Shown here in pieces: positions 33,473-41,154 of a stretch of DNA of 44,736 bases. The stretch covers positions 1-44,736 of the forward strand of contig JAGLOY010000041.1 in assembly GCA_023138735.1 (NCBI GenBank), written 5' to 3'. The notes under the pieces are model-generated. The model worked only from the letters and a program-made list of their open reading frames with translations, was not told the origin of the DNA and did not search any database. How positions within the stretch are numbered: position 1 is the stretch's first letter; the number at the start of each line of letters is the position of its first letter. The stretch comes from Candidatus Aegiribacteria sp. Its GTDB lineage: Bacteria; Fermentibacterota; Fermentibacteria; Fermentibacterales; JCC-6. A program made the position numbers and the translations under genes.

Positions 33473-34561
33473 ATGCCATCTGAAGATTCCATCAGGGAAA
33501 CTCAAAGCCCCAGCTTTGATCAGTGCTTCGTTATCGATAGTCTGGAGACACTCGCGGGATCAGTACCTGTGATCGATTCCCGCATTACGCGGATCGATAA
33601 TCTGGGGAAGATCAAGATCCGCCTGGGTTTGAACCGTATGGGCTACATGATCGATCCCGGGTTGTACGCTCTGGGACGGCCTGATAGCCATTCACCAGTT
33701 CTGCTGTCGGCCAACTATAAACTGAGCTTTGATAATCTTAGGAGCGTCCTGCCTGGTCGTTCTGTCTGGCTGCTTGTGCTGGATACGAAGGGCATCAATG
33801 TCTGGTGCGCCGCCGGTAAGGGAACCTTTGGGACCACTGAATTGGTTGCCCGAGTGGCAAGCAGCCGGCTGGCAGATATTGTCGATCACCGTACCTTAAT
33901 CGTTCCACAACTTGGCGCTCCGGGTGTGGCTGCTCATCAAGTTCAAAGGCAGAGCGGATTCAGAGTGATCTACGGGCCAGTTGAAGCAAAGGATCTTCCT
34001 GCCTTCATTGACTCGGGGAACAGGGCTACTCCCGAAATGAGACGAAAAACGTTCACTCTGAAAGAACGGGCAGTGCTGATCGGAGTGGAGCTCAGTATTG
34101 TCGTTAAGTATGGTATCATGGTGGGTCTGGTGATGTTTTTCCTGGCAGGCCTGGGATGGGCCGGAAATCTCTGGTCCAACGTGGTTTTCCACGGTACCCT
34201 TGCGGTGAGTGCATTTGTTGCAGCCATTATGGCCGGTGCCGTATTAACACCTCTGCTGCTTCCCTGGCTGCCTGGAAGAGCATTCTCGGTGAAAGGTCTG
34301 ACTGCCGGTCTTTGTCTGGCAGCTCTGCATGGTGCAATCTGGTTGTCTGCAGCTGCTGCCCGGACGAACCACCTTGAGATTGGAGGCTGGATGCTGCTGG
34401 GCCCGGCATTCGCCTCATTCCTGGCTATGAACTTCACCGGTGCTTCGACCTTTACTTCGCTTTCCGGTGTAAAGAAGGAGATGCACTTTGCTCTGCCACT
34501 GGAGATAGGCGGGGCGCTTATCGGACTTACTATGATAATTGTTGCTCGCTTTGTGACATGA
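33473..34561 (+). CDS. hgcA: HgcA, corrinoid protein for mercury methylation
   Basis: 362 residues. The diagnostic cap-helix motif NVWCAAGK is present (Asn109, Cys112), placing the Cys thiolate that coordinates cobalt. It is followed by GTFGTTELVARV and LIVPQLGAPGVAAHQVQ, as in the corrinoid-binding domain. The second half has five membrane helices (YGIMVGLVMFFLAGLGW to LEIGGALIGLTMIIVARFV), the HgcA architecture. HgcA passes a methyl group from corrinoid to Hg(II). The start lies 2 bp after arsR, with GAGGT upstream. Its stop overlaps the hgcB leader. Full length, no broken motif. Confidence 0.95.
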   Translation: MPSEDSIRETQSPSFDQCFVIDSLETLAGSVPVIDSRITRIDNLGKIKIRLGLNRMGYMIDPGLYALGRPDSHSPVLLSANYKLSFDNLRSVLPGRSVWLLVLDTKGINVWCAAGKGTFGTTELVARVASSRLADIVDHRTLIVPQLGAPGVAAHQVQRQSGFRVIYGPVEAKDLPAFIDSGNRATPEMRRKTFTLKERAVLIGVELSIVVKYGIMVGLVMFFLAGLGWAGNLWSNVVFHGTLAVSAFVAAIMAGAVLTPLLLPWLPGRAFSVKGLTAGLCLAALHGAIWLSAAAARTNHLEIGGWMLLGPAFASFLAMNFTGASTFTSLSGVKKEMHFALPLEIGGALIGLTMIIVARFVT

Positions 34562-34572
34562 GGAGGATACCG

Positions 34573-34872
34573 ATGATCTACCTGCGCAATGTTGTCAGTC
34601 TGGAGTTGGACAGAGACAAATGTACCGGGTGCGGGGTATGTCTGAAAGTATGTCCGCAAGGTGTGCTGGCACGATGTGGTGATTTTGTGCAGATCGTGAA
34701 CCAGGATGCCTGCATTGAGTGTGGGGCATGCGCCATGAACTGCGAGTTTGATGCAATCCGAGTCCGGTCTGGAGTGGGTTGCGCTGCTGCTGTCCTCAAC
34801 GTCATGCTCGGCCGAACTTCGACCCCCTGCTGCGGTTCATCGGACGACTCCTGCACTACCAGTTGCTGCTGA
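34573..34872 (+). CDS. hgcB: HgcB, ferredoxin partner of HgcA
   Basis: 99 residues from the ATG at 34573 (AGGAGG at 34562-34567). Two 4Fe-4S motifs are visible, CTGCGVCLKVCP and CIECGACAMNC, and a further Cys in SGVGCAAAV where HgcB carries its conserved strand Cys. The C-terminus is Cys-rich (TPCCGSSDDSCTTSCC) with the terminal vicinal pair typical of HgcB, thought to hand Hg(II) to HgcA. The second cluster's final Cys is followed by EFD, not Pro. It reduces the HgcA corrinoid. Confidence 0.93.
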   Translation: MIYLRNVVSLELDRDKCTGCGVCLKVCPQGVLARCGDFVQIVNQDACIECGACAMNCEFDAIRVRSGVGCAAAVLNVMLGRTSTPCCGSSDDSCTTSCC

Positions 34873-34961
34873 TCTTCCAACCAATATCGTTCAATACATC
34901 CTTCTACTGACCCACCCATTTACGGTTGAAAGTATGAACCGGATTCGTACCACGTTCCGAA

Positions 34962-35162
34962 CTATAAAAGGTCAGATATCAAGCTTATCTTTTGTTTTTT
35001 CGCAAATCCTGCAAGGAGAAGCAGAGAGGCAAAAGAGCCTCCTGCAAGAATGGTCAGTATCTCTTTGTATTCTCCTGTACCTTTCAATGCAAGCGAACAG
35101 CCAATTATTACTAATCCCCAGATTATGCTGTTGATGATTATCACAACGCCCAGTTGTTTCAC
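34962..35162 (-). CDS. Small two-helix membrane protein, copy 1
   Basis: 66 residues from a GTG with AAGGAG upstream. Two hydrophobic helices (VVIIINSIIWGLVIIGC and ILTILAGGSFASLLLLAGF) flank a short loop (KGTGEYKE). It is a paralogue of the next gene. Family unknown. Confidence 0.6.
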   Translation of the reverse strand: MKQLGVVIIINSIIWGLVIIGCSLALKGTGEYKEILTILAGGSFASLLLLAGFAKKQKISLISDLL

Positions 35163-35242
35163 AGTTTTCTCCTTCGTGAAGTTAGATTCACCAGTGTCAT
35201 CTGGAGTCTGATGGTCCGGATTAACAATTGTGCTCAGCCAGA

Positions 35243-35422
35243 TTAGTCCTTTGGCTTCCAGTTATACTTTTCAAGGAGACTGGTCGAGATCACAGCACCC
35301 CCCGCGAGAATTAACCATATCTTTTCATAGGCTCCGGTACCTCTGAGAACAATCGCACATCCTATAAGAACAAGCCCCCAGATTATGCTGTTGATGATTA
35401 TTACTTTACCATGTTTCTTCAT
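35243..35422 (-). CDS. Small two-helix membrane protein, copy 2
   Basis: 59 residues from an ATG with GGAGG upstream: MKKHGKVIIINSIIWGLVLI, GCAIVLRGTGAYEKIWLILA, then GGAVIS and a basic tail. It shares the N-terminal helix almost exactly with copy 1 (VIIINSIIWGLV), and the spacing of both helices is the same. Tandem duplication 80 bp apart. Function unknown. Confidence 0.6.
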   Translation of the reverse strand: MKKHGKVIIINSIIWGLVLIGCAIVLRGTGAYEKIWLILAGGAVISTSLLEKYNWKPKD

Positions 35423-35500
35423 AGTTTTCTCCTCCGTTAAGTTAAATTCAGCAATGTTCCCTGCAGTCCAGCAATTTATTGCCGACAGGAATACAGCACT

Positions 35501-36739
35501 TTATCTGAGCAGCAGCACCTTCTTCTTTGCAGCACTTTGGGCACTGGTGATACGCAATATATAGGTTCCGGAGGCGACCGTCTGACCATTGAGATCCATT
35601 CCCTCCCAGTTGTAGCAGTGAGGTCCGGTTTCAAGTAAACCGTCAACCAGCACTGCGATACGCCTGCCGGTCAAATCAAAAACGCAAAGTTCCACCGATT
35701 GGGGGTTGTCAAGAGTGAAGGAAATGCTGGTGTGGAGGTTGAAGGGATTTGGCTGGACCGATAGGTTGGTCAGGAAATATGGTGTAATAGCTCCCTCACT
35801 TATTCCGGTTCCACTGAAATCCGCTTCTTCAACAATGTTATAAAATGGAAACCCTCCCTGACTGACGGGTACAGAACCTGCAATGGCGAAAAATCTGCCA
35901 TCCACCGCTGCGCCAATTAATCCCTCACGAGCGGTTGGCATTGGGGACAAACTGGCCCACGTATTAATTACCGGGTTGAAACACTCGAATTGACGTGAGT
36001 TTCCTCCACGCCCCCCCGCAACGTAAATCGTATCGTTAATAACTGCAATACCGCTTGCTCCCCTTGAAGTTGGCATTGAAGCCATTGTCGTCCATACTTT
36101 TGTTACGGGATCGTATTCCTGTACTAAATCTGAACCCCATCCGCCAATCAGATAGACCTTATCATTTGCCTGCGCAGTCATAAATGTATACCTGCCATTT
36201 GGCATATTGGCCTCGGTAAACCAGGTATCTTTTGGTGGGTAGTATTTTAGAACCGCTGAAGATAAGCCACCATATCCTCCGAAAACAAAGATCGTATCAT
36301 TGACAACAGCGCACCCACCCCAGCCGCGAGCAGAAGGTATTGGTGCTATTGCAGTCCAGGTATTTGTACCAGGATCGTACACTTCCGCAGCATCTGTTGC
36401 CGAATAACCTCCAACGAAAGAACCTGTCAAACCACCAATAACATAGATTTTGTTATCTACTACTGCTGCCATTGCCCCCCAGCGACTCATTGTCATGGGA
36501 GTCATTGTTTCACAACTGTCCCCCGGCACATCATAGACTTCAACAATCGTAAGTGATGAATAAGGTGAAGTTTCACCCATTCCGCCAATAACATATATTT
36601 TTTCATCAATAACGACTGAGCAGGGGTACCAGCGGGAAGTGGGAATGGGAGTACGTTCGACCCATGTTTGTGCAAACAGTTGTACACCAGTTGACAGCAG
36701 AATAAGCAATATCAGGAAATGTAAACGAATTTGTCTCAT
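35501..36739 (-). CDS. Secreted Kelch-repeat protein with sorting domain
   Basis: 412 residues. AAGGAGGT precedes the ATG, and the signal peptide is RLHFLILLILLSTGVQLFAQ. Six Kelch repeats follow (W-x-x-x-x-P-x-P-T-x-R, then V-V-x-x-x-I-Y-V-I-G-G: IDEKIYVIGGMG, VDNKIYVIGGLTG, VNDTIFVFGGYGG, VNDTIYVAGGRGG), forming a beta-propeller. The end is a FlgD/type-9-like sorting domain (LSVQPNPFNLHTSISF, VELCVFDLTGRRIAVLVDG, VASGTYILRI). It is controlled by a promoter with a TrmB-type palindrome. Confidence 0.85.
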   Translation of the reverse strand: MRQIRLHFLILLILLSTGVQLFAQTWVERTPIPTSRWYPCSVVIDEKIYVIGGMGETSPYSSLTIVEVYDVPGDSCETMTPMTMSRWGAMAAVVDNKIYVIGGLTGSFVGGYSATDAAEVYDPGTNTWTAIAPIPSARGWGGCAVVNDTIFVFGGYGGLSSAVLKYYPPKDTWFTEANMPNGRYTFMTAQANDKVYLIGGWGSDLVQEYDPVTKVWTTMASMPTSRGASGIAVINDTIYVAGGRGGNSRQFECFNPVINTWASLSPMPTAREGLIGAAVDGRFFAIAGSVPVSQGGFPFYNIVEEADFSGTGISEGAITPYFLTNLSVQPNPFNLHTSISFTLDNPQSVELCVFDLTGRRIAVLVDGLLETGPHCYNWEGMDLNGQTVASGTYILRITSAQSAAKKKVLLLR

Positions 36740-36754
36740 ATGTAGACCTCCTTA

Positions 36755-36791
36755 ATATTGGTAGCATATGCTACCAATATAAGATTGTCAA
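36755..36791 (-). promoter_or_regulatory. Kelch-gene promoter with 26-bp palindromic operator
   Basis: On the minus strand TTGACA (36786-36791), 17-bp spacer, TATGCT (36763-36768). A perfect 26-bp palindrome with half-site ATATTGGTAGCAT covers 36755-36780, i.e. the -10 element and half the spacer. A bound repressor would block RNA polymerase. The core GGTAG-N6-CTACC recurs at the TrmB-type gene. Confidence 0.8.
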
Positions 36792-36885
36792 TTCAATTCC
36801 GACCAGGGATAGTTCAAATATTCGAAAAATCTTCTTCATACCGGGTTGTTACTGTATGAAACTCATGCACAGTTCATGCGGGATT

Positions 36886-37758
36886 TCAGGATGCGCCATC
36901 CTCCAGGGATGTCTTGGGACTGGATTTATAACGCTGGCGTAGCGTCTCGAGGCCGGATGGATGGAATTTCAGCAGTGAGATATGGTTAAATCCCTCCTCG
37001 AACGCATCGTACAGAGCCGGATGTTCCGATTTTATACCCGTGAACAGGATTTCAGATGCCACATTGTTATGATGGATGCAGGATAGAAAAGTACTGTTGC
37101 TCCACACTGCCTCATGCACACTCGTCATATCCCTGGTGAGTAAACCCAGCAGGTACTCTTCGCTGTCGATGATGATGCTGATCTGTTGTCCCGGCCAGAT
37201 ATCCAGCGCTTGTTTGTCCTCGGTCAGTTGACAGGTTTTTACACCTGGTATCTGTTCATCATTATAAACTTTGCATGCCACAAGTACACCCCTGGCTGCG
37301 GTTTCGCTGAGGGAATCTGCAAGCAGTTCAAAAGGGCCAGGGAACAGGTCACAAAGGACGATCCCCTGTGCTCGCTTCAACATGGCCCGGCCCCGCTGAA
37401 TCACCTGATCCACGGTCTTGAGATGATAGATACCATCATCCGGTGACTGGCGGGAGAGAGCCTCGAGCGCACTGTTTGCCTCCCTGCTGTTCTGTCTGAA
37501 GCGTTGTTCGAGATTGTTAAGCAGTTCCTTGGGCGGTACCGCCCGGCAAAGCCGTTTATCCCCCACCTCAACTATGATCGCTCCTTTGTTCTCTAGAGTG
37601 ACGATCGCTTTATAGGTATTGGGAGGTTGTTTGCCGATGGCATGGCTGATCCGATAACCAGTCGCAGGGGAGTTTTCGACAAGATAACCGTAGATGAGAG
37701 CCTCGATCTCAGTGAAACCTAGAGCCTGCAATGGCTGCGTGTAGTCCTTGTCATTCAT
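36886..37758 (-). CDS. TrmB-family transcriptional regulator
   Basis: 290 residues. The N-terminal TrmB winged helix (PLQALGFTEIEALIYGYLVE, GYRISHAIGKQPPNTYKAIV) is followed by a coiled coil (~80-105) and a C-terminal effector domain with a phospholipase-D-like fold (LFPGPFELLADSLSETAARG, IIIDSEEYLLGLL). TrmB proteins usually sense sugars. The start codon lies 2 bp from an operator that also covers its own -10 region, so it is probably an autorepressor. No ribosome binding site precedes the ATG, consistent with a leaderless mRNA. Confidence 0.85.
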   Translation of the reverse strand: MNDKDYTQPLQALGFTEIEALIYGYLVENSPATGYRISHAIGKQPPNTYKAIVTLENKGAIIVEVGDKRLCRAVPPKELLNNLEQRFRQNSREANSALEALSRQSPDDGIYHLKTVDQVIQRGRAMLKRAQGIVLCDLFPGPFELLADSLSETAARGVLVACKVYNDEQIPGVKTCQLTEDKQALDIWPGQQISIIIDSEEYLLGLLTRDMTSVHEAVWSNSTFLSCIHHNNVASEILFTGIKSEHPALYDAFEEGFNHISLLKFHPSGLETLRQRYKSSPKTSLEDGAS

Positions 37759-37760
37759 GT

Positions 37761-37793
37761 TGGTAGTTTAAGCTACCAGTACACTTTCGTCAA
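37761..37793 (-). promoter_or_regulatory. Promoter and operator of the TrmB-type gene, leaderless
   Basis: Minus strand TTGACG (37788-37793), 17-bp spacer, TAAACT (37765-37770), ending 6 bp before the ATG, so transcription would start at or next to the start codon. The inverted repeat TGGTAG-N6-CTACCA (37761-37778) overlaps the -10 element, exactly as at the Kelch gene. Confidence 0.75.
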
Positions 37794-37841
37794 ACCCATT
37801 CATTTCCGGTCGATCACTCACATTGAAAAGGCATGTCCATC

Positions 37842-39206
37842 TCAGTTCATTAAAACCATCCACCTGGCTTCATTATTCTGTGGTGTTTCAACAAGATAGA
37901 AGTATACACCGGCTGAGACGGATCGACCTGATTCATCGCTACCGTCCCATGTTACAGCATGAAGTCCCGGATCACAGGATTCTCCTGAAAGCAATCTCCG
38001 CACCATGCGGCCGGTGACATCGAAAATAGTAAGTGTTACCGGGCCGGAGGTGGAAAGCTCAAAGCTGATCGTGGTTTGGGAATTGAAGGGGTTAGGGGTA
38101 TTCTGCTGCAGGTGGAACCCCATCATCCATTCTCCTGATCCAGTGCCGCCTGGAGGCTCATACCAGGCGTAGTCCAGGTCACCATTGTCGATATCTCGAT
38201 AGACGATATGAGGCAAGTAGTTACCATCCAGAGCGAGAGCGGTGGAGACACCAACCTCGCCAGTGTTGTCAACTGTTTCAAGTTCCCAGGTGGTGCCATT
38301 CCACTTTGCGTACTTCAGTGAAGTGTTGAGCAGATCGTGATGAGTAATTTGTGGATAATCATCAACATCCAGGGCTAAAGAAGTATAACGTCCACCGTTA
38401 TCGACGACCTCCGTATGCCATGTGCTGCCATCCCACCTGGCGTATTTTAGGCTGTCAGGCCAGTAGTAGTAACTGATATGTGCATAGCCCATATCATCGA
38501 GGGCAATAGAAGTGAAAGCTCCCACTGACTCGAGAGCATCGACGGTTTCTATCACCCACGTGTCACTTGTATCGTCCCATTCGGCGTACTTCAGATCTCC
38601 TGTAGAGTTGTTGCGGTAGCATATGTGTGCATTGTCGTCCTCATCCAGAACCATGTCACCATAGACTCCAACGTAGCCATCACTGTCCACAGTCTCGAGG
38701 TGCCAGGAGCTCCCATCCCAATAGGCATATCTGAGATCGACGTTTATGTTGTCAACGTATGATATGTGCGGATAACCGTTGGAATCGATATCTATGGCGG
38801 TATCCTGGCCGCAATCCTCGCTGGCGTCCACGGTTTCGATCAGCCAGTCACTTCCGTCCCAATAAGCGTATTTCAGATGACCTGTATACAGGCTCAGATC
38901 ATCGTAGTAGGCGATATGGGGATGGTCATCAGCGTCCAGCGCCAAACTGATGCAGCTGCCGACATCACCGGCTGAGTCCACGATTTCGATCTGCCAGCTG
39001 CTTCCATCCCAATAAGCGTATTTAACATCATCACTTCCGTAGTCAGAGTAGGCAACGTGCTTATTCCACTGGCTGTCGAATACCAGACTGGCATACCCGC
39101 CCACTAACCCACCAGAGTCAATTGTAGAGAACTGCCAGTCTGCAAGGGCGGGCATGGAAAGTCCAAGCAGAAACGCACATGCGAACCAAAGCATTATCCT
39201 TTTCAT
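37842..39206 (-). CDS. Secreted repeat beta-propeller protein with sorting domain
   Basis: 454 residues from the ATG at 39206 (AAGGAGT upstream); an upstream ATG at 39260 would add 18 residues before the signal peptide (LWFACAFLLGLSMPALA). About seven repeats of ~46 residues read S-L-A-L-D-x-D-x-x-P-H-I-A-Y-x-D, then L-K-Y-A-Y-W-D-G-S, then W-x-x-E-T-V-D. The C-terminal sorting domain has NTPNPFNSQTTISFELS, LTIFDVTGRMVRRL and SAGVYFYLVE. A ligand-binding or adhesive surface propeller is likely; no catalytic motif. Confidence 0.8.
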   Translation of the reverse strand: MKRIMLWFACAFLLGLSMPALADWQFSTIDSGGLVGGYASLVFDSQWNKHVAYSDYGSDDVKYAYWDGSSWQIEIVDSAGDVGSCISLALDADDHPHIAYYDDLSLYTGHLKYAYWDGSDWLIETVDASEDCGQDTAIDIDSNGYPHISYVDNINVDLRYAYWDGSSWHLETVDSDGYVGVYGDMVLDEDDNAHICYRNNSTGDLKYAEWDDTSDTWVIETVDALESVGAFTSIALDDMGYAHISYYYWPDSLKYARWDGSTWHTEVVDNGGRYTSLALDVDDYPQITHHDLLNTSLKYAKWNGTTWELETVDNTGEVGVSTALALDGNYLPHIVYRDIDNGDLDYAWYEPPGGTGSGEWMMGFHLQQNTPNPFNSQTTISFELSTSGPVTLTIFDVTGRMVRRLLSGESCDPGLHAVTWDGSDESGRSVSAGVYFYLVETPQNNEARWMVLMN

Positions 39207-39280
39207 GAAGTTACTCCTTAACGCACAAAGCTTCAACCTAATCACATCTGCATCAGGCATTGGGCGGTTGCTGCGATTTC

Positions 39281-39838
39281 TCAGCGAAGTACCATTTTAA
39301 TTGCATCCGTGGGACAGGCGTACTCACACGCAGAACAGCCGGGGCATTTATCGCCGTCGACGAGCATCTCGCCACTCTCGATGGAGCGAGCCCCGTAAGC
39401 ACAGACGTCGACGCATGTGCCGCATAGTGTGCACTTGTCAAGGTCAGTTTTCTCGATGAAGGGAGCATTCTCGCATGTATCCTGAATCTTTTGTCCGTTC
39501 TCATCCCTGAAGAAGGCGCAACCGCAGCCGCAGCAGAAACAGAGCCAGTCATCATCCACCATGAATCTGAAGAAGTTGCCCTGCTGTTTCCAGTTTTCGA
39601 ACTTATCCAGCGCTTCCCGCTGTGAAATTCTGACATACTCGTATCCTGCATCCTCACCGGATGGTTCACGAAAACTCATGCAGTTATTAACATCATGTCC
39701 ACAATAATCCCATGATGTCTCACCTGCCTTTGCAGGTCCCCTGCAGAAGCACTCGTTCACGTAGAATTCCGATTGGTCTCTTATTGCCTTTTCGGCCTCC
39801 TCGTACGTACACAGTCTGTGCTTGTGGTCTGTTCCCAT
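39281..39838 (-). CDS. Fe-S protein with two C-terminal ferredoxin clusters and N-terminal Cys-rich domain
   Basis: 185 residues from the ATG at 39838 (AAAGGA upstream). The N-terminal part has Cys-rich stretches unlike a plain ferredoxin: ECFCRGPAKAG, DYCGHDVNNCMSF and WLCFCCGCGCAFF. The C-terminal part holds two 4Fe-4S motifs, CTLCGTCVDVCAYGA (CP replaced by CA) and CPGCSACEYACPTDA. Similar proteins of anaerobes carry this N-terminal CFCR pattern, but the function is unknown to me. Its promoter contains a TetR-type palindrome. Confidence 0.8.
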   Translation of the reverse strand: MGTDHKHRLCTYEEAEKAIRDQSEFYVNECFCRGPAKAGETSWDYCGHDVNNCMSFREPSGEDAGYEYVRISQREALDKFENWKQQGNFFRFMVDDDWLCFCCGCGCAFFRDENGQKIQDTCENAPFIEKTDLDKCTLCGTCVDVCAYGARSIESGEMLVDGDKCPGCSACEYACPTDAIKMVLR

Positions 39839-39878
39839 TAAAATCCTTTCTCTCAAAAAAAATCGTGTTCAATGAATA

Positions 39879-39907
39879 ACATTAGACCAGTCGTCTAGAG
39901 ATGTCAA
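39879..39907 (-). promoter_or_regulatory. Fe-S protein promoter with operator in the spacer
   Basis: Minus strand TTGACA (39902-39907), 17-bp spacer, TAATGT (39879-39884). Within the spacer TAGAC-N5-GTCTA (39883-39897) is an inverted repeat resembling TetR-family operators. No TetR gene is in the window. Confidence 0.65.
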
Positions 39908-39935
39908 GTTTGTATTTCTTGACTCAGATCTGAGA

Positions 39936-41108
39936 TCATTCTGGGAATGATACCTCCGACAGGAGCTTCATGGCAGGCTCAAGTTCTTCATCGGACAGAC
40001 ATCCGAAACTGATGCGAAGGTGCCCCTCTCCGGATTTACCGAAGGCGGAGCCCGGAATTGTTCCGATACCGTATTCATTAAGCAGGTACATCGTTGCTTT
40101 CTGAGCTTTCATACTGCTCTTATATGCCGCAAGCGTGAAGAAAGCGCCTCCGGCTTCCCGCCAGAAGAGGGAATTGCTTGCATCGAGCGCGCTCCTGCAC
40201 AATTCCAGCCTTTTTGAAACTCCATCTGACATCTCCCTGATCCACTCCTCTTCCTTTAGAGCTTCCACAAGAAGATACTGGGAGGGGGAGGGTGGGCAGA
40301 TTACAACGGAATCCTGAACTTTTATCGCCTGTTCGAGCAGATCTGCAGAACCGAACAGGTAGCCCAGTCTCCAGCCCGGAATACCAAGGCTTTTGGAAAA
40401 ACTGCCCAGAGTCAGGATATGTTTCTGGTGCTCATCCTTCCATGGATGCCAGGTATCACCGGTGAATACGAATCGTTCGTAGGTTTCATCGATGATAAGA
40501 TAAGTACCGCTTTCCGCAGTCATTCGGACGATCTGCATCATTACTGAGTCCGGTATTACTTTCCCTGTGGGGTTTCCCGGATTGACTATTACTAGCGCTT
40601 CTACTTCCGGAAGCACCCTGTTCAGGTCTTCCATTGGTACCGTCCAGCCTCCATCAATTTCAATCATTGGTAATGAGCGTAAACCGAGATCACTGAACTT
40701 GACCGCGAACACGTGATCGAAATAGTAGGGTTCTATAACAGCTACTTTTCCTCCCGGATTGGTGACTGTAAGCAGTGCGCTTAGGAATGCCTGGCTTGCT
40801 CCGCATGTCAGGTGGATCTCAGAGAGCGGATCAAGATCAATTTCCCGCCTTACTCTGAAATCTTCTGCAACAGCCTTTCTGGCCCACGGAAACCCAGGAT
40901 CAGGGCTGTACATGTGAATTGCAGGATCTTTTAATTTAGCCGCAAGGTTGTCCAGAACGCTGGATGGAGGAGAGTACCAGGGAACCGCCTGCCCCATGCT
41001 GTAGACTCTTCTTCCAGATGACACAAGCTCAGATATCCTGCTCATGATCTCTGCAATCGGAGGCATTTTTATTGCCATCATTCTCTCAGGCGGGTGGAAG
41101 GTGTTCAT
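39936..41108 (-). CDS. PLP-dependent class I/II aminotransferase
   Basis: 390 residues. Markers: LTCGASQAFLSALLTVTNPG, VNPGNPTGKVI (cofactor contact), IIDETYERFVF (Asp/Tyr), and the Schiff-base Lys in LGSFSKSLGIPGWRLGYLFG. The end has LRISFGCLSDEEL with the substrate carboxylate Arg. It is an aspartate/aromatic-type fold I enzyme; the substrate cannot be read. AAAGGAG precedes the start. It is divergent from the glycosyltransferase. Confidence 0.9.
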   Translation of the reverse strand: MNTFHPPERMMAIKMPPIAEIMSRISELVSSGRRVYSMGQAVPWYSPPSSVLDNLAAKLKDPAIHMYSPDPGFPWARKAVAEDFRVRREIDLDPLSEIHLTCGASQAFLSALLTVTNPGGKVAVIEPYYFDHVFAVKFSDLGLRSLPMIEIDGGWTVPMEDLNRVLPEVEALVIVNPGNPTGKVIPDSVMMQIVRMTAESGTYLIIDETYERFVFTGDTWHPWKDEHQKHILTLGSFSKSLGIPGWRLGYLFGSADLLEQAIKVQDSVVICPPSPSQYLLVEALKEEEWIREMSDGVSKRLELCRSALDASNSLFWREAGGAFFTLAAYKSSMKAQKATMYLLNEYGIGTIPGSAFGKSGEGHLRISFGCLSDEELEPAMKLLSEVSFPE

Positions 41109-41154
41109 TCATGCTCCTTTCCTTTGCTATATTGCAACCATGATATAATTATAA

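Noticed and set aside
33970-34659. 229-codon frame antisense to hgcA
   Set aside because: Shadow of the hydrophobic membrane helices on the other strand; no ribosome binding site.
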